Assembly (NCBI GenBank): GCA_934589145.1
Contig: CAKTNW010000025.1
Span: forward strand, 1-32,149
Reading direction: 5' to 3'
DNA from: an uncultured Oscillospiraceae bacterium
Lineage (GTDB): Bacteria > Bacillota > Clostridia > Oscillospirales > Oscillospiraceae
Length of the DNA stretch: 32,149 nucleotides
The position numbers and the translations under genes are program-made. Of this stretch, positions 1 to 7,365 are shown piece after piece; position 1 is the stretch's first letter, and each line of letters starts with the position of its first letter. The notes below the pieces were generated by a model. The model searched no databases and was not told where the DNA came from. It saw nothing but the letters and a program-made list of their open reading frames with translations.

Positions 1-863
1 TTGCTCTTTTGCATTTTCAGTACGTCTATTGCATCTGCCGACAACGGTAGGGTGCGGTAGGCGTTCTTTGTTTTCAGAGGAGCTTCCTCTACCCTGCCGT
101 TCTGTCTTGAAATAGCTCGTTGGATTTTCAGCACGCCGCGGTCGAAGTCCACGTCTGTCCATTTCAGTCCCAGCAGTTCGCCACGACGCAGGCCGGTGGC
201 GAGGTCGAGGTAGTAGAGTTCGTACACACCGGTTTCTTTGGCTTCCAGAAAGAATGTACTGAGTTGGTCGGCAGTCAGGGTTTTCATTTCCTTGTGCTCC
301 ACCTTCGGCAACGCACAGCCCTGCGTGGGATTCTTGTTCACCAACTTCTGTTCCATGGCGAGGTTATAGGCCGAGCAAATCATCTGATGGATGTTGCGGA
401 CGGTTTTGGTGCAAGGCCCTTGGGCTTTTTCTTGGCTCCGATTCGATCTACCCTCCCGCCTTCCAGCAGATGCTTGTAGAACCGCTGTAAATCCAGAGAA
501 GTCAATTCTGCCAGCGGGAGGCTGCCGATCTGTGGTTTGATGTGGTTTGATGTGGTTTTTGAGAAAGCCTTGGCTTGTTTTGAATGTGGATGGACGGAGC
601 TTGATTTTTGCGTAGTTCTCCATCCAGACCTCCAGCCAGCTGCCGACTGTGAAGCTTTTCGCCTTGCCATAGTCGATGCCCACATTTTCCTCGATGGCAG
701 TCTTTAATTTCTCTTTCACTTCCGCCTGTGTCTTTCCCAGAACATTCTTGATGATGGCCTTCCCGGTTTCGGGATCGTGGCCGACGGTGTAGCGGCCTTC
801 CCATCGGCCATCTTTGCGTTTGCGAAGGCTGCCTTCCCCGTTTGCACGTCGTTTTCTTGCCAT
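1..863 (-). CDS. Tyrosine recombinase (integrase), 3' end outside the window
   Basis: Site-specific recombinase of the phage/Tn916 integrase family, which integrates and excises a mobile element. It starts at ATG 863 behind GGGAGGTG. The N-terminus (MARKRRANGEGSLRKRKDGR) is a typical arm-binding start, followed by the core-binding domain and the beginning of the catalytic domain with ATGLRRGELLGLKW, which carries the first catalytic Arg. The His, second Arg and Tyr would lie beyond position 1. Two lesions compensate each other. A 10-bp tandem duplication (TGTGGTTTGA twice, 531-550) shifts the frame. A missing A in the A-run near 403-406 restores it. The frame therefore stays open to position 1, but about 48 residues of the core-binding domain are scrambled; the original reading (IGSLPLAELTSLDLQRFYKHL) is visible in another frame. 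The protein is probably inactive or impaired. Its position at one end of the island fits an element integrase. Confidence 0.85.
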   Translation of the reverse strand, partial: MARKRRANGEGSLRKRKDGRWEGRYTVGHDPETGKAIIKNVLGKTQAEVKEKLKTAIEENVGIDYGKAKSFTVGSWLEVWMENYAKIKLRPSTFKTSQGFLKNHIKPHQTTDRQPPAGRIDFSGFTAVLQASAGRREGRSNRSQEKAQGPCTKTVRNIHQMICSAYNLAMEQKLVNKNPTQGCALPKVEHKEMKTLTADQLSTFFLEAKETGVYELYYLDLATGLRRGELLGLKWTDVDFDRGVLKIQRAISRQNGRVEEAPLKTKNAYRTLPLSADAIDVLKMQKS

Positions 864-865
864 AC

Positions 866-1024
866 TCACTGCACCTCCCCGTATATTTCCTGTTGCCGCA
901 TTGCCGTTCCCGGCCTCCCTTCGGGGCCGCCAACGGCGCGGCTGCCACTCCTTTTTGCTCGCTTTATCCGCCACCGGCGGCGCTCGCAAACGTCCCCTTC
1001 TCCATTCGCTCGTCGTTTTGGCAT
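866..1024 (-). pseudogene. Short ORF starting like an integrase (MPKRRANGEG)
   Basis: A 52-codon frame starting at ATG 1024 behind a good ribosome site (AAAGGAGGG, about 8 nt away). Its first ten residues, MPKRRANGEG, match the start of the downstream integrase (RKRRANGEG), but the rest is Arg/Gly-rich and unlike any integrase. It may be the start of an earlier integrase copy whose body was replaced, or a leader peptide of the integrase. It ends three bases before the integrase start, so translation could be coupled. No function can be assigned. Confidence 0.35.
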
Positions 1025-1566
1025 AGTATCGCCCTCCTTTGTAACGGTACACAATACCGCAAAGGACAGAGAAAAGCTATGGGACGGATGCACTATTATC
1101 AGAAAGTTATCAATTTCCCGAAGACGCTTATCTTTGTTTAAGGCGTACCAAGATTTGAGCTGCTATGGAAGTCTTCTATTGATTGTTGCTGCGAAAACGT
1201 GACGATTTTATATTAAAGCGCCGCAGTAAACCCTTGTGACACGGGACTTTGCGGCGACTTTTCTCAAATTTAACGTCAAACAGTTCCGGGAAGCCCGAAA
1301 AAAGCGTCAATTTTCAAAATCCGCAAACCCTTGCGGCAGCTCGCACTGCGGGCTGCTGTGAATGGGCGTTGGCGCAGAAAAGCGCCAATGCCTTTCTCCT
1401 GCTTCTTTTTCGGCGCACCGGAAGCTTGCTCAAATTTGCCCAAAACCGGCTCGAAATCCCTTTCTGGGGCAGGGATGCTGCCCTCCCCCAAAGAATCGCA
1501 CACAGCGGCTCACATGGGCAAACAAGGGGTACTTCTGTGTTGGGTGCTTTGGGGATGATATATCAA

Positions 1567-1617
1567 GCCGGAGGAAGCGGATGTACGCGTTTACAGCGTG
1601 CGTCCGCTTCCTCCGGC
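1567..1617. repeat. Long perfect hairpin (22-bp stem)
   Basis: Arms 1567-1588 and 1596-1617 pair over 22 bases with only two G-T wobbles, around the 7-base loop GTTTACA. The outer arm reads GCCGGAGGAAGCGGA. There is no T-run on either side, so it is not an ordinary terminator. A transposon end, a recombination site or a structured RNA are possible. Confidence 0.6.
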
Positions 1618-1726
1618 GTCGCGGCCCCGAAGGGCTGCGCGACCCTGTCGCTGGCTTGACATCGCTACATTCAGTACGGCAACTATCACTATGCCAATAC
1701 ACATATATTTCTGTTTTCAAATTCAG

Positions 1727-1755
1727 TTGCCAATACTCTTATGGTATGGTACGAT
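1727..1755 (+). promoter_or_regulatory. Candidate promoter of the aldo/keto reductase
   Basis: TTGCCA (1727-1732), a 17-base spacer, then TACGAT (1750-1755), 132 bases before the reductase start. The motif TGCCAATAC overlaps the -35 box and also occurs at 1692-1700, 36 bases upstream in the same direction. This could be a regulator site. Confidence 0.35.
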
Positions 1756-1886
1756 AAGTCCGACCAGAATTTTATGAGGTACTGCGATGACCATTCAAGA
1801 GTTATTCAACAAATTCTTCTCAAAGGGCAAACCCTATTGATATTCCTTTCAGGATCAAAAAATCAATTACGAAAGGAATATCTAAA

Positions 1887-2741
1887 ATGGAATATGTGAC
1901 CCTTAATAACGGCGTTCAGATGCCGATGGTTGGCTTTGGCGTTTTTGAAATTCCTGCGGAACAGACCGCGGAATGTGTGTTTAATGCGCTGGAAACCGGC
2001 TATCGTCTGATCGACACCGCACAGGCATACTACAACGAAAAAGAAGTTGGTGACGGTATTCAGCGCGCCATCAAGGAACTGGGTATTCGCTGTGAGGATA
2101 TTTTTCTTACCACAAAGGTTTGGGTGACGGAGTTTGGCTATGAGAATGCAAAGGCTTCTGTGGAAGAATCCATTCGGAAGCTCCAGACCGACTATCTTGA
2201 CCTTGTGCTGATCCATCAATGCCTGTCTGACTATTACGGTGCTTACCGCGCGCTGGAGGACTTATATGACGAAGGCAAGATCAAAGCCATCGGCATTTCC
2301 AATTTCAGCGCAGAGCGCATGGCGGATATTGCAACCTTTAACCGTATTGTCCCAGCAGTCAATCAGGTGGAAACGCACCTTTTCTGGCAGCAGTATGACC
2401 TGCATGAGTGGATGGCAAAGTACAATATCCAGCATGAAGCATGGGGGCCGCTTGCCCAGCATCGGCTGAAAGAAATCCTCGAAAACCCCATCGTAAAGCA
2501 GATCGCGGATGCCCACGGGAAAACGCCCGCGCAGATTGCTCTCCGGCAGCACGTTCAGCGCGGCATTGTCGTAATTCCCAAGAGTGTGCATAAAGAGCGC
2601 ATGAAGCAGAATCTGGACATTTTTAATTTTGAGCTGACTGCTGATGAAATGGAGCAGCTCAAAACGCTGGACGAAAACAAATCCATGTGGGCAGAATATG
2701 ATGACCCCATGATCGTGCAGTACGCAATGGCAGAAGAATAA
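1887..2741 (+). CDS. Aldo/keto reductase
   Basis: NAD(P)H-dependent reductase of the AKR superfamily (TIM barrel, cytoplasmic) that reduces aldehydes or ketones; the substrate is not predictable. The length of 284 residues is normal. The catalytic tetrad is visible as D43, Y48 (in AQAYYN), K77 and H110 (LVLIH). The cofactor-binding stretch IPKSVHKERMKQN near residue 230 has the usual Lys/Ser, Arg and Gln-Asn. The ATG at 1887 follows GAAAGGA at a good distance. The gene stands alone between island remnants and ends at a strong terminator. It resembles the YvgN/2,5-diketogluconate reductase branch. Such genes are common cargo in Clostridial islands. Confidence 0.93.
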   Translation: MEYVTLNNGVQMPMVGFGVFEIPAEQTAECVFNALETGYRLIDTAQAYYNEKEVGDGIQRAIKELGIRCEDIFLTTKVWVTEFGYENAKASVEESIRKLQTDYLDLVLIHQCLSDYYGAYRALEDLYDEGKIKAIGISNFSAERMADIATFNRIVPAVNQVETHLFWQQYDLHEWMAKYNIQHEAWGPLAQHRLKEILENPIVKQIADAHGKTPAQIALRQHVQRGIVVIPKSVHKERMKQNLDIFNFELTADEMEQLKTLDENKSMWAEYDDPMIVQYAMAEE

Positions 2742-2797
2742 ATTCAAGTTTATCTCTCTGCTAAACATTCTTTCCTTTTTGCAAATCAACTCGCTTC

Positions 2798-2830
2798 AAA
2801 CGGTCTGCTTCGGCAGGCCGTTTTGTTTTT
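2798..2830 (+). terminator. Rho-independent terminator after the aldo/keto reductase
   Basis: An 11-bp stem (2798-2808 with 2813-2823, one G-T) around a TTCG loop, followed by TTTTGTTTTT. The A-run on the left side means it may also stop minus-strand transcripts. Confidence 0.85.
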
Positions 2831-2846
2831 CAAGGAGGTGTCCAAC

Positions 2847-3161
2847 ATGGCAACCACACGCCTGATGCCCCTGCACACCGGCAAAGGCCGCACGGTGGGA
2901 CAGGCCATCAGCGACATCATCGACTACACCGAAAATCCGCAAAAGACGGACGGCGGCAGGCTGATTACGAGCTGGCAATGCGACAGCAGGATCGCCGACG
3001 CCGAGTTCCTTTTCACCAAGAATCAGTACATCCAAAAGACCGGCAGAGTGCGCGGCGAGGATGATGTAATTGCCTACCATCTGCGGCAATCCTTTGTCCC
3101 CGGCGAGATCACACCGGAGGAAGCGAATGAACGACGGGAAAAAGAGGCGGAGCAGCGCTGA
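2847..3161 (+). pseudogene. Relaxase (MobA/VirD2 family), N-terminal fragment
   Basis: The start MATTRLMPLHTGKGRTVGQA followed by SDIIDYTENPQKTDGG, CDSRIADAEFLF and DDVIAYHLRQSF is characteristic of relaxases of Clostridial ICEs and mobilizable elements, which nick DNA at oriT for conjugative transfer. Such proteins normally exceed 400 residues. Here the frame ends after about 104 residues: the family match stops after GEITPEEAN, and a charged tail, ERREKEAEQR, follows. The HIHNH-type metal motif is absent. The likely cause is an internal deletion joining the start of the gene to its last codons. The ATG at 2847 has the ribosome site CAAGGAGGTG. It supports the view that positions 1-14095 are a degenerate mobile element. 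Confidence 0.85.
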
Positions 3162-3220
3162 GCTGCCCGCCCCTTTCTACAAAATCGCTTTGGATTATTT
3201 CTTATCAAACGTCTGAGTGC

Positions 3221-3787
3221 CTATTGAATAGGGATACACAATTCGCACTGATGCCTATCTACAAGAGTTTTTTTGTATCGCTCTATCACCGGTCTGTTTT
3301 TATCTAATAAGTACCCCAGTTTCTTTAATTCAGAAAAGCACATTTGCCACGCTGCTTGGACTGCATCTGCTGTGTGGGGAATTAGGAAAATTAAATAGTT
3401 GCCGCTTTCCAAATCTCTGCATCCGATCTGGTTTGAGGCAAAGGTTTGATTTTCGGGTTTGTTGATACAAACATCGTAACGGCAATGACAAGGCATTACT
3501 CTTTCAGGGTCGTCCATAGGTATTGCATAAATTACAGTATCTTCGTTGTATAAATTATTCTCTTGTAACCATTTCTTAAATGTGTCCATCAATTTATAAT
3601 TTTCGATACCATACGCGCCGGTTCTTCTCATATAGATCACTTTTGAGGACGGTATGTTTTCCTGCGTTATACTGATATAAAACTTCAAAATAGTATCTCC
3701 AATCGTATAAAGTACATCGATGCCAAAACCAATCGTAACCCCAATTAAAATGATTTTCAAGAAGTTTTTTTTAATGAAGATATGAAA
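3221..3787 (-). pseudogene. GyrI-like effector-binding protein, 5' end missing
   Basis: The frame from about 3640 down to the stop at 3221 is a GyrI-like (AraC effector-binding) domain: YMRRTGAYG, MDTFKKWLQENNL, CRYDVCI, LIPHTADAVQAAW, ERYKKTLVDRHQCELCIPI. This fold binds small hydrophobic ligands, either in regulators or as free-standing proteins. Upstream the frame continues into one hydrophobic segment (KNFLKIILIGVTIGFGIDVL). It then runs without any credible start codon or ribosome site into the hairpin block at 3842. An ATT stands where an ATG might have been (ATT AAA AAA AAC). The A+T-rich coding contrasts with its neighbours. The 5' end was probably lost when the hairpin block arrived. 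The given 5' limit is approximate. Confidence 0.65.
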
Positions 3788-3841
3788 TATAAAAGGGTAT
3801 CCATAAGCGATTTGCAAAATCGCGCAGCCGATGGAAGGGGT

Positions 3842-4045
3842 CCCCGCAAAGCCGTGGCTTTGTGGGGAGAGGACGAGCGATGAAGTGACTGAGTCTTGCC
3901 GCCTGCGGCGAGGCGAAGGATACGCAATCCGCGAGGACGAATCCATCGTTTCAGAACACAAGTTTTGTGTTCTGCGGGGATTGGGGCAGCGCCCCAACAA
4001 GCATGAAACAGGCGGGTTCCGTGTAAACGGAATCCGCCTGTTTTC
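3842..4045. repeat. Chain of hairpins between two decapitated genes
   Basis: Four stems follow each other: 3842-3853 with 3856-3867; 3952-3961 with 3965-3974 (perfect, 10 bp); 3981-3987 with 3991-3997; and 4005-4022 with 4027-4045 (17-18 bp, loop GTAA, then TTTTC). The G+C-rich composition differs from the A+T-rich gene on its left. No protein is evident. It could be a structured RNA, a non-autonomous element, or an insertion scar. The last stem could act as a terminator on the plus strand. Confidence 0.55.
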
Positions 4046-4116
4046 GCAAAGTGGGTACCGCTTTGCATTGCTTGCCGCTTTCTTGCCACACGTCCTTCGT
4101 CCTTGTCGCAAAAAGA

Positions 4117-4557
4117 ATGAGCGGTTTTACTTGCTTCATCTCCGGCTTTGCCGACGGTATTGATCTGCTGTTTGCGGAGATCGTCGCAGAGAGAATTGCA
4201 AAAAATCCGGCGCTCAAATTGATTGCAGCCATTCCGTATCGGCGGCGGCTGGATACGCTGCAAAAATCAGAACGGACAAAAGCGTTGATCGACCTCTGTA
4301 CTGAAATATATGTTGCTGCCGAAGAATATCATCCCAGCGTGTATGCCAAGCGAAACCGCTACATGGTCGAGCGGTCTGACCGTGTGATTGCCGTCTACGA
4401 TGGTCGAGAGAAAGGCGGCACAGTTGGAACGATCCGACTGGCTCATAGCATGAAAAAAGATCTAGCGGAGATTGCAGTAGGCAGAATTGTTCTTCCGTGC
4501 CACTCGCAAAAATGGGATGTTCCTATCAAATATGTCAAAGTGCTTGGTCACAAATAG
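4117..4557 (+). pseudogene. SLOG-family (DUF1273/YpsA-like) protein, N-terminally truncated
   Basis: The sequence matches the C-terminal two thirds of the YpsA/DUF1273 group of SLOG nucleotide-binding proteins: FISGFADGIDLLFAEIV, LIAAIPYRRR, YAKRNRYMVERSDRVIAVYD and GGTVGTIRLA. The usual start of about 40-50 residues (the ITGHRP-type segment forming the first strand and loop of the Rossmann fold) is missing. The first in-frame ATG (4117) has no ribosome site and follows directly on the hairpin block. Function in intact members is unclear; they are proposed to bind nucleotides and are frequent on mobile elements. This copy is probably inactive. Confidence 0.7.
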
Positions 4558-4562
4558 TTTAC

Positions 4563-4591
4563 TTGCGGGGTTGCGCTTTTTGCTGTAAAAT
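4563..4591 (+). promoter_or_regulatory. Weak candidate promoter of the TetR gene
   Basis: TTGCGG (4563-4568), a 17-base spacer and TAAAAT (4586-4591). The perfect palindrome GTATATAC (4597-4604) follows just downstream and could be part of an operator for the TetR protein encoded next. Confidence 0.35.
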
Positions 4592-4642
4592 AAATAGTAT
4601 ATACGACTCCGATGTAAGACCATACGAAACAGGAGGGATAGC

Positions 4643-5191
4643 ATGGCCTTATATACAAAAAAGCTCATCATGTCCACATTTCAAGAAATGCTGGAGGAGC
4701 TTCCGTTTGACAAGATCACCGTAGCAGCGCTGGTGAAACGGGCAGGTATCAGCCCTAATACGTTCTACTATCATTATCAAGACATCTACGCTTTGCTGGA
4801 TGCATGGTTTCGGCAAAGAGTAGACTCCTTTGTTCCAGCGAATACCCCTATCGAGTGGAAAAGTGCAACAAAAACCATGCTTCGCCAATGCAAAGCGCAT
4901 CCCAAAACAATCTATCATGTTTTTGATAGCCTTTCCCGCGACCATTTGGAGCGGTATATCTTTTCCTTAACCGATGATGTTTTTCTGAAAGTTGTACAGC
5001 AAGCGGCAGAAGGATACCCGACTTCGGATGATCGTCTGCGCAGCATTGCAGCCTTCTGCCGCTATGCCTACATCGGCTTTGTGATGCAATTTTTCTGGAA
5101 TGGGATGGGAAACGATATTGATGAGAGTGTAAACCGGTTAGGGGGACTTTTTGATACCTTTGTGGCTGGAGCTGTCCAAATTGCTGAGTGA
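4643..5191 (+). CDS. TetR/AcrR-family transcriptional regulator
   Basis: A 182-residue DNA-binding regulator. The N-terminal helix-turn-helix is clear (residues 10-50): LPFDKITVAALVKRAGIS followed by PNTFYYHYQDIYALLDAW. The C-terminal half is the short all-helical domain common in Clostridial TetR proteins of the dihydroxyacetone-kinase-regulator type. The ATG at 4643 follows AGGAGGGA with good spacing. It lies upstream of the SAM synthetase and the lipid operon in the same orientation, separated from them by a terminator, so it may control itself, the next promoter, or both. Its ligand is unknown. Confidence 0.9.
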   Translation: MALYTKKLIMSTFQEMLEELPFDKITVAALVKRAGISPNTFYYHYQDIYALLDAWFRQRVDSFVPANTPIEWKSATKTMLRQCKAHPKTIYHVFDSLSRDHLERYIFSLTDDVFLKVVQQAAEGYPTSDDRLRSIAAFCRYAYIGFVMQFFWNGMGNDIDESVNRLGGLFDTFVAGAVQIAE

Positions 5192-5211
5192 GAAATCGGA
5201 TACATATTCCT

Positions 5212-5241
5212 AAAGGCTGCCCTGTACGGGCAGCCTTTTTG
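5212..5241 (+). terminator. Rho-independent terminator after TetR
   Basis: A perfect 11-bp stem AAAGGCTGCCC / GGGCAGCCTTT (5212-5222 with 5228-5238) with loop TGTAC, continuing into a short T-run. Confidence 0.85.
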
Positions 5242-5249
5242 CGCACAAA

Positions 5250-5279
5250 TTCAAAAATGCGCAAATTTGCGTATTTGAA
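5250..5279. promoter_or_regulatory. Imperfect inverted repeat upstream of metK
   Basis: TTCAAA...CGCAAA and TTTGCG...TTTGAA face each other around 5264/5265, with a two-base length difference between arms. It lies between the TetR terminator and metK, where an operator would be expected. No SAM riboswitch core was recognisable in 5240-5413. Confidence 0.35.
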
Positions 5280-5413
5280 CGGCTTCTCTGAAATTCGGAA
5301 GGATCGACTTTTTCCACCATAGTTTTTGCATAAGGGTTTCGTTAAGATAACAGTATCGATAACAAAAATGTCGTGATAAATGCCTCTGAAACATCCTGAT
5401 AGGAGGAAATACG

Positions 5414-6562
5414 ATGGATAAAATGCTGTTTACATCGGAATCTGTGACCTGCGGCCATCCGGACAAGGTCTGCGATCAGGTGGCGGACAAGATTTTGGAC
5501 GAACTGCTGGCGCAGGATCCCTATTCCCGTGTTGCCTGCGAGGTGACCTGTGCCGAAAACCAGATGCACATTTTCGGTGAGATTACCAGCGAAGCCAAGG
5601 TCAACTATTGTGCTGTTGCGCAGCAGGTCATTGCTGAAATCGGCTATACGAAGCCGGGGCGCGGCTTTGATGCAGATACCTGCGCCATTACGGTGGATCT
5701 GCACCATCAATCACCCGACATTGCGCGGGGCATCACCCGCAGCCGGGAGGCGGAGCAACTGGATGCCGGTGCAGGTGACCAGGGCATGATGTTTGGCTAT
5801 GCCTGCAAGCAGACAAAGAGTCTGATGCCGCTGCCCATTGAGCTGGCGCATGAACTGGCCAAGCGGCTGGAAACAGTACGCCGAACCGGTGAGCTGCCGT
5901 TCCTGCTGCCAGATGGCAAATCGCAGGTGACGGTGGAATATGACGGAGATCGGCCTGTCCGTATTGCGTCTGTCTTGGTATCTGCCCAGCATCAGGAGGA
6001 GGTTTCCACGGAAGCGGTACGCGCCGAGGTACGCCGTCATGTGATGGAAGCCGTGCTGCCCGCTGAGCTGCTGGACGAGAACACCCAGTTCTATGTCAAT
6101 CCCACCGGACGGTTTGTGTACGGCGGCCCGGCGGCAGATTCCGGTCTGACCGGACGCAAGCTGATCGTCGATACCTACGGCGGTTATGCCCGACACGGCG
6201 GCGGCGCCTTTTCCGGAAAGGATGCCACCAAGGTGGATCGCAGCGGTGCATATATGGCGCGCTACATCGCCAAGAATATCGTGGCACAGGATTTGGCCGA
6301 CCAATGTGAAGTTCAGCTCAGCTATGCCATTGGTCTGGCGGAGCCCATGTCGGTACGCATTGAGACATTCGGAACGGAAAAAGTGGACAGAGGTACACTG
6401 AACCGGGCAATACGGAACAGCGTGGATATGCGTCCCGCCGCTATCATTCAAAGATTCGGACTGACACGGCCCATTTTCTCCAATGTGTCCTGCTATGGAC
6501 ATTTTGGCAGCAACGCCTGCCTGATGCCGTGGGAGCAGACAGACCTTACGATCAAGCTGTGA
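5414..6562 (+). CDS. metK: S-adenosylmethionine synthetase (methionine adenosyltransferase)
   Basis: Makes S-adenosylmethionine from methionine and ATP in the cytoplasm. The 382-residue length is normal. Landmarks are GHPDK at 14-18 (catalytic His15), the ATP motif GAGDQGMMFGYA at 119-130, and the glycine-rich loop GGGAFSGKDATKVDRS at 262-277. The ATG at 5414 follows AGGAGGAAATACG. The gene lies inside the inferred island, just upstream of a lipid operon that contains a radical SAM enzyme, so it could be a second copy supplying that enzyme. That is an inference: a hairpin at 6748-6776 separates it from the operon, and whether the genome has another metK cannot be seen here. Confidence 0.95.
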   Translation: MDKMLFTSESVTCGHPDKVCDQVADKILDELLAQDPYSRVACEVTCAENQMHIFGEITSEAKVNYCAVAQQVIAEIGYTKPGRGFDADTCAITVDLHHQSPDIARGITRSREAEQLDAGAGDQGMMFGYACKQTKSLMPLPIELAHELAKRLETVRRTGELPFLLPDGKSQVTVEYDGDRPVRIASVLVSAQHQEEVSTEAVRAEVRRHVMEAVLPAELLDENTQFYVNPTGRFVYGGPAADSGLTGRKLIVDTYGGYARHGGGAFSGKDATKVDRSGAYMARYIAKNIVAQDLADQCEVQLSYAIGLAEPMSVRIETFGTEKVDRGTLNRAIRNSVDMRPAAIIQRFGLTRPIFSNVSCYGHFGSNACLMPWEQTDLTIKL

Positions 6563-6747
6563 AACATATGGAAACAGCGTTCTTACACGTTTCATAGTCG
6601 GTGCAGTAATGACCTTCCATTCCAGTCCAAACACATTGGGTATTCTGTTTTTGAAGGATCATGCGGTCAGCGCTGCCGTATGTGGATGTGACGATCGGCA
6701 GCTCGACGTGTGAAATCACACAAAAGCAAGTCATTCAATGTTTGGAG

Positions 6748-6782
6748 CTGCGGCGGGTGATAACCACCCGCCGCAGTATTTT
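6748..6782 (+). terminator. Terminator-like hairpin between metK and the lipid operon
   Basis: A perfect 11-bp stem CTGCGGCGGGT / ACCCGCCGCAG (6748-6758 with 6766-6776) followed by TATTTTA. The T-run is weak, so partial read-through into the operon is possible. Confidence 0.65.
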
Positions 6783-6796
6783 ACAGGAGGTTATCT

Positions 6797-7360
6797 ATGA
6801 GCGAAAACTGTGCAAAAGTAATTCGCATCATCACGCTGCCGCAGGTTCTGGTATTTTTCCTGATTCTGCTTTTAGGCGATCAGATTCCACCGTGGCATCA
6901 TGAAATGGCCATCGTGCTGCTCTGTGTTGTTCCATTGATTTCCTATTTGTATTGGCGCATTTCACCTGAACTGCGTGAACAGGGGCGCAAATCGCAAAGA
7001 AAACTTGCCATCATTTTTTCTGTAATTGGATATGTCCTTGGTACAGTATATTGCATCGCATTTGGAGGCAGTAAGACGGAACTGTTTATGTATCTGTGCT
7101 ATGTGATCTGCGGAGTCTTGATTGCGCTGTCCTCTTACGTTTTTCACATAAGGAGCAGCGGCCATGCTGCTGGTGTGGTCGGTCCGGTCATGATCCTGTC
7201 TCTGCGGGTAAGTCCGTGGTATCTTTTTGGGCTGCTGCTGATGATACCTGTCGGGATCAGTTCGGTCAAGCTGGGACGCCATTCACCCAAAGAGCTTCTT
7301 TTGGGAAGCTGCTACCCGGTTATCGCAACATTGATTCTTCAGCTCTTTTTAAGAGGATAG
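6797..7360 (+). CDS. PAP2-like integral membrane protein
   Basis: A 187-residue protein with about six hydrophobic spans. It resembles the C-terminal part of type 2 phosphatidic acid phosphatases. SGH at 121-123 corresponds to motif 2. Motif 3 (SRx5HxxxD) can be laid over S155-S156...H162...E166, keeping the nucleophile-type His but with Arg changed to Ser and Asp to Glu. Motif 1 (Kx6RP) is not seen. It could be a divergent lipid phosphatase producing diacylglycerol, or a binding protein derived from one. The ribosome site is ACAGGAGG before ATG 6797. It is the first gene of the lipid operon, six bases before the acyltransferase. Confidence 0.7.
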   Translation: MSENCAKVIRIITLPQVLVFFLILLLGDQIPPWHHEMAIVLLCVVPLISYLYWRISPELREQGRKSQRKLAIIFSVIGYVLGTVYCIAFGGSKTELFMYLCYVICGVLIALSSYVFHIRSSGHAAGVVGPVMILSLRVSPWYLFGLLLMIPVGISSVKLGRHSPKELLLGSCYPVIATLILQLFLRG

Positions 7361-7365
7361 CGCTT

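Larger units (their letters stand above)
1025..1886. other. Intergenic stretch with hairpins and no convincing gene
   Basis: About 860 bases without a recognisable protein; the open frames here lack ribosome sites and family resemblance. It contains a hairpin at 1219-1256 (CGCCGCA against TGCGGCG, followed by ACTTTT), a very strong hairpin at 1567-1617, another small one at 1618-1643, and a possible promoter for the aldo/keto reductase near 1727-1755. A 17-codon frame at 1787-1840 is too short to support. The stretch is probably island debris. Confidence 0.5.

Noticed and set aside
1774..1899. Short frame overlapping the aldo/keto reductase start
   Set aside because: It has no ribosome site and no recognisable product, and overlaps the real gene's start.
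3842..4045. CRISPR array or direct-repeat array
   Set aside because: The hairpins differ in sequence and length; there are no regularly spaced identical repeats.
5242..5413. Possible SAM riboswitch before metK
   Set aside because: No recognisable SAM-I core, kink-turn or terminator/antiterminator pair; only an inverted repeat and a plain ribosome site are visible.
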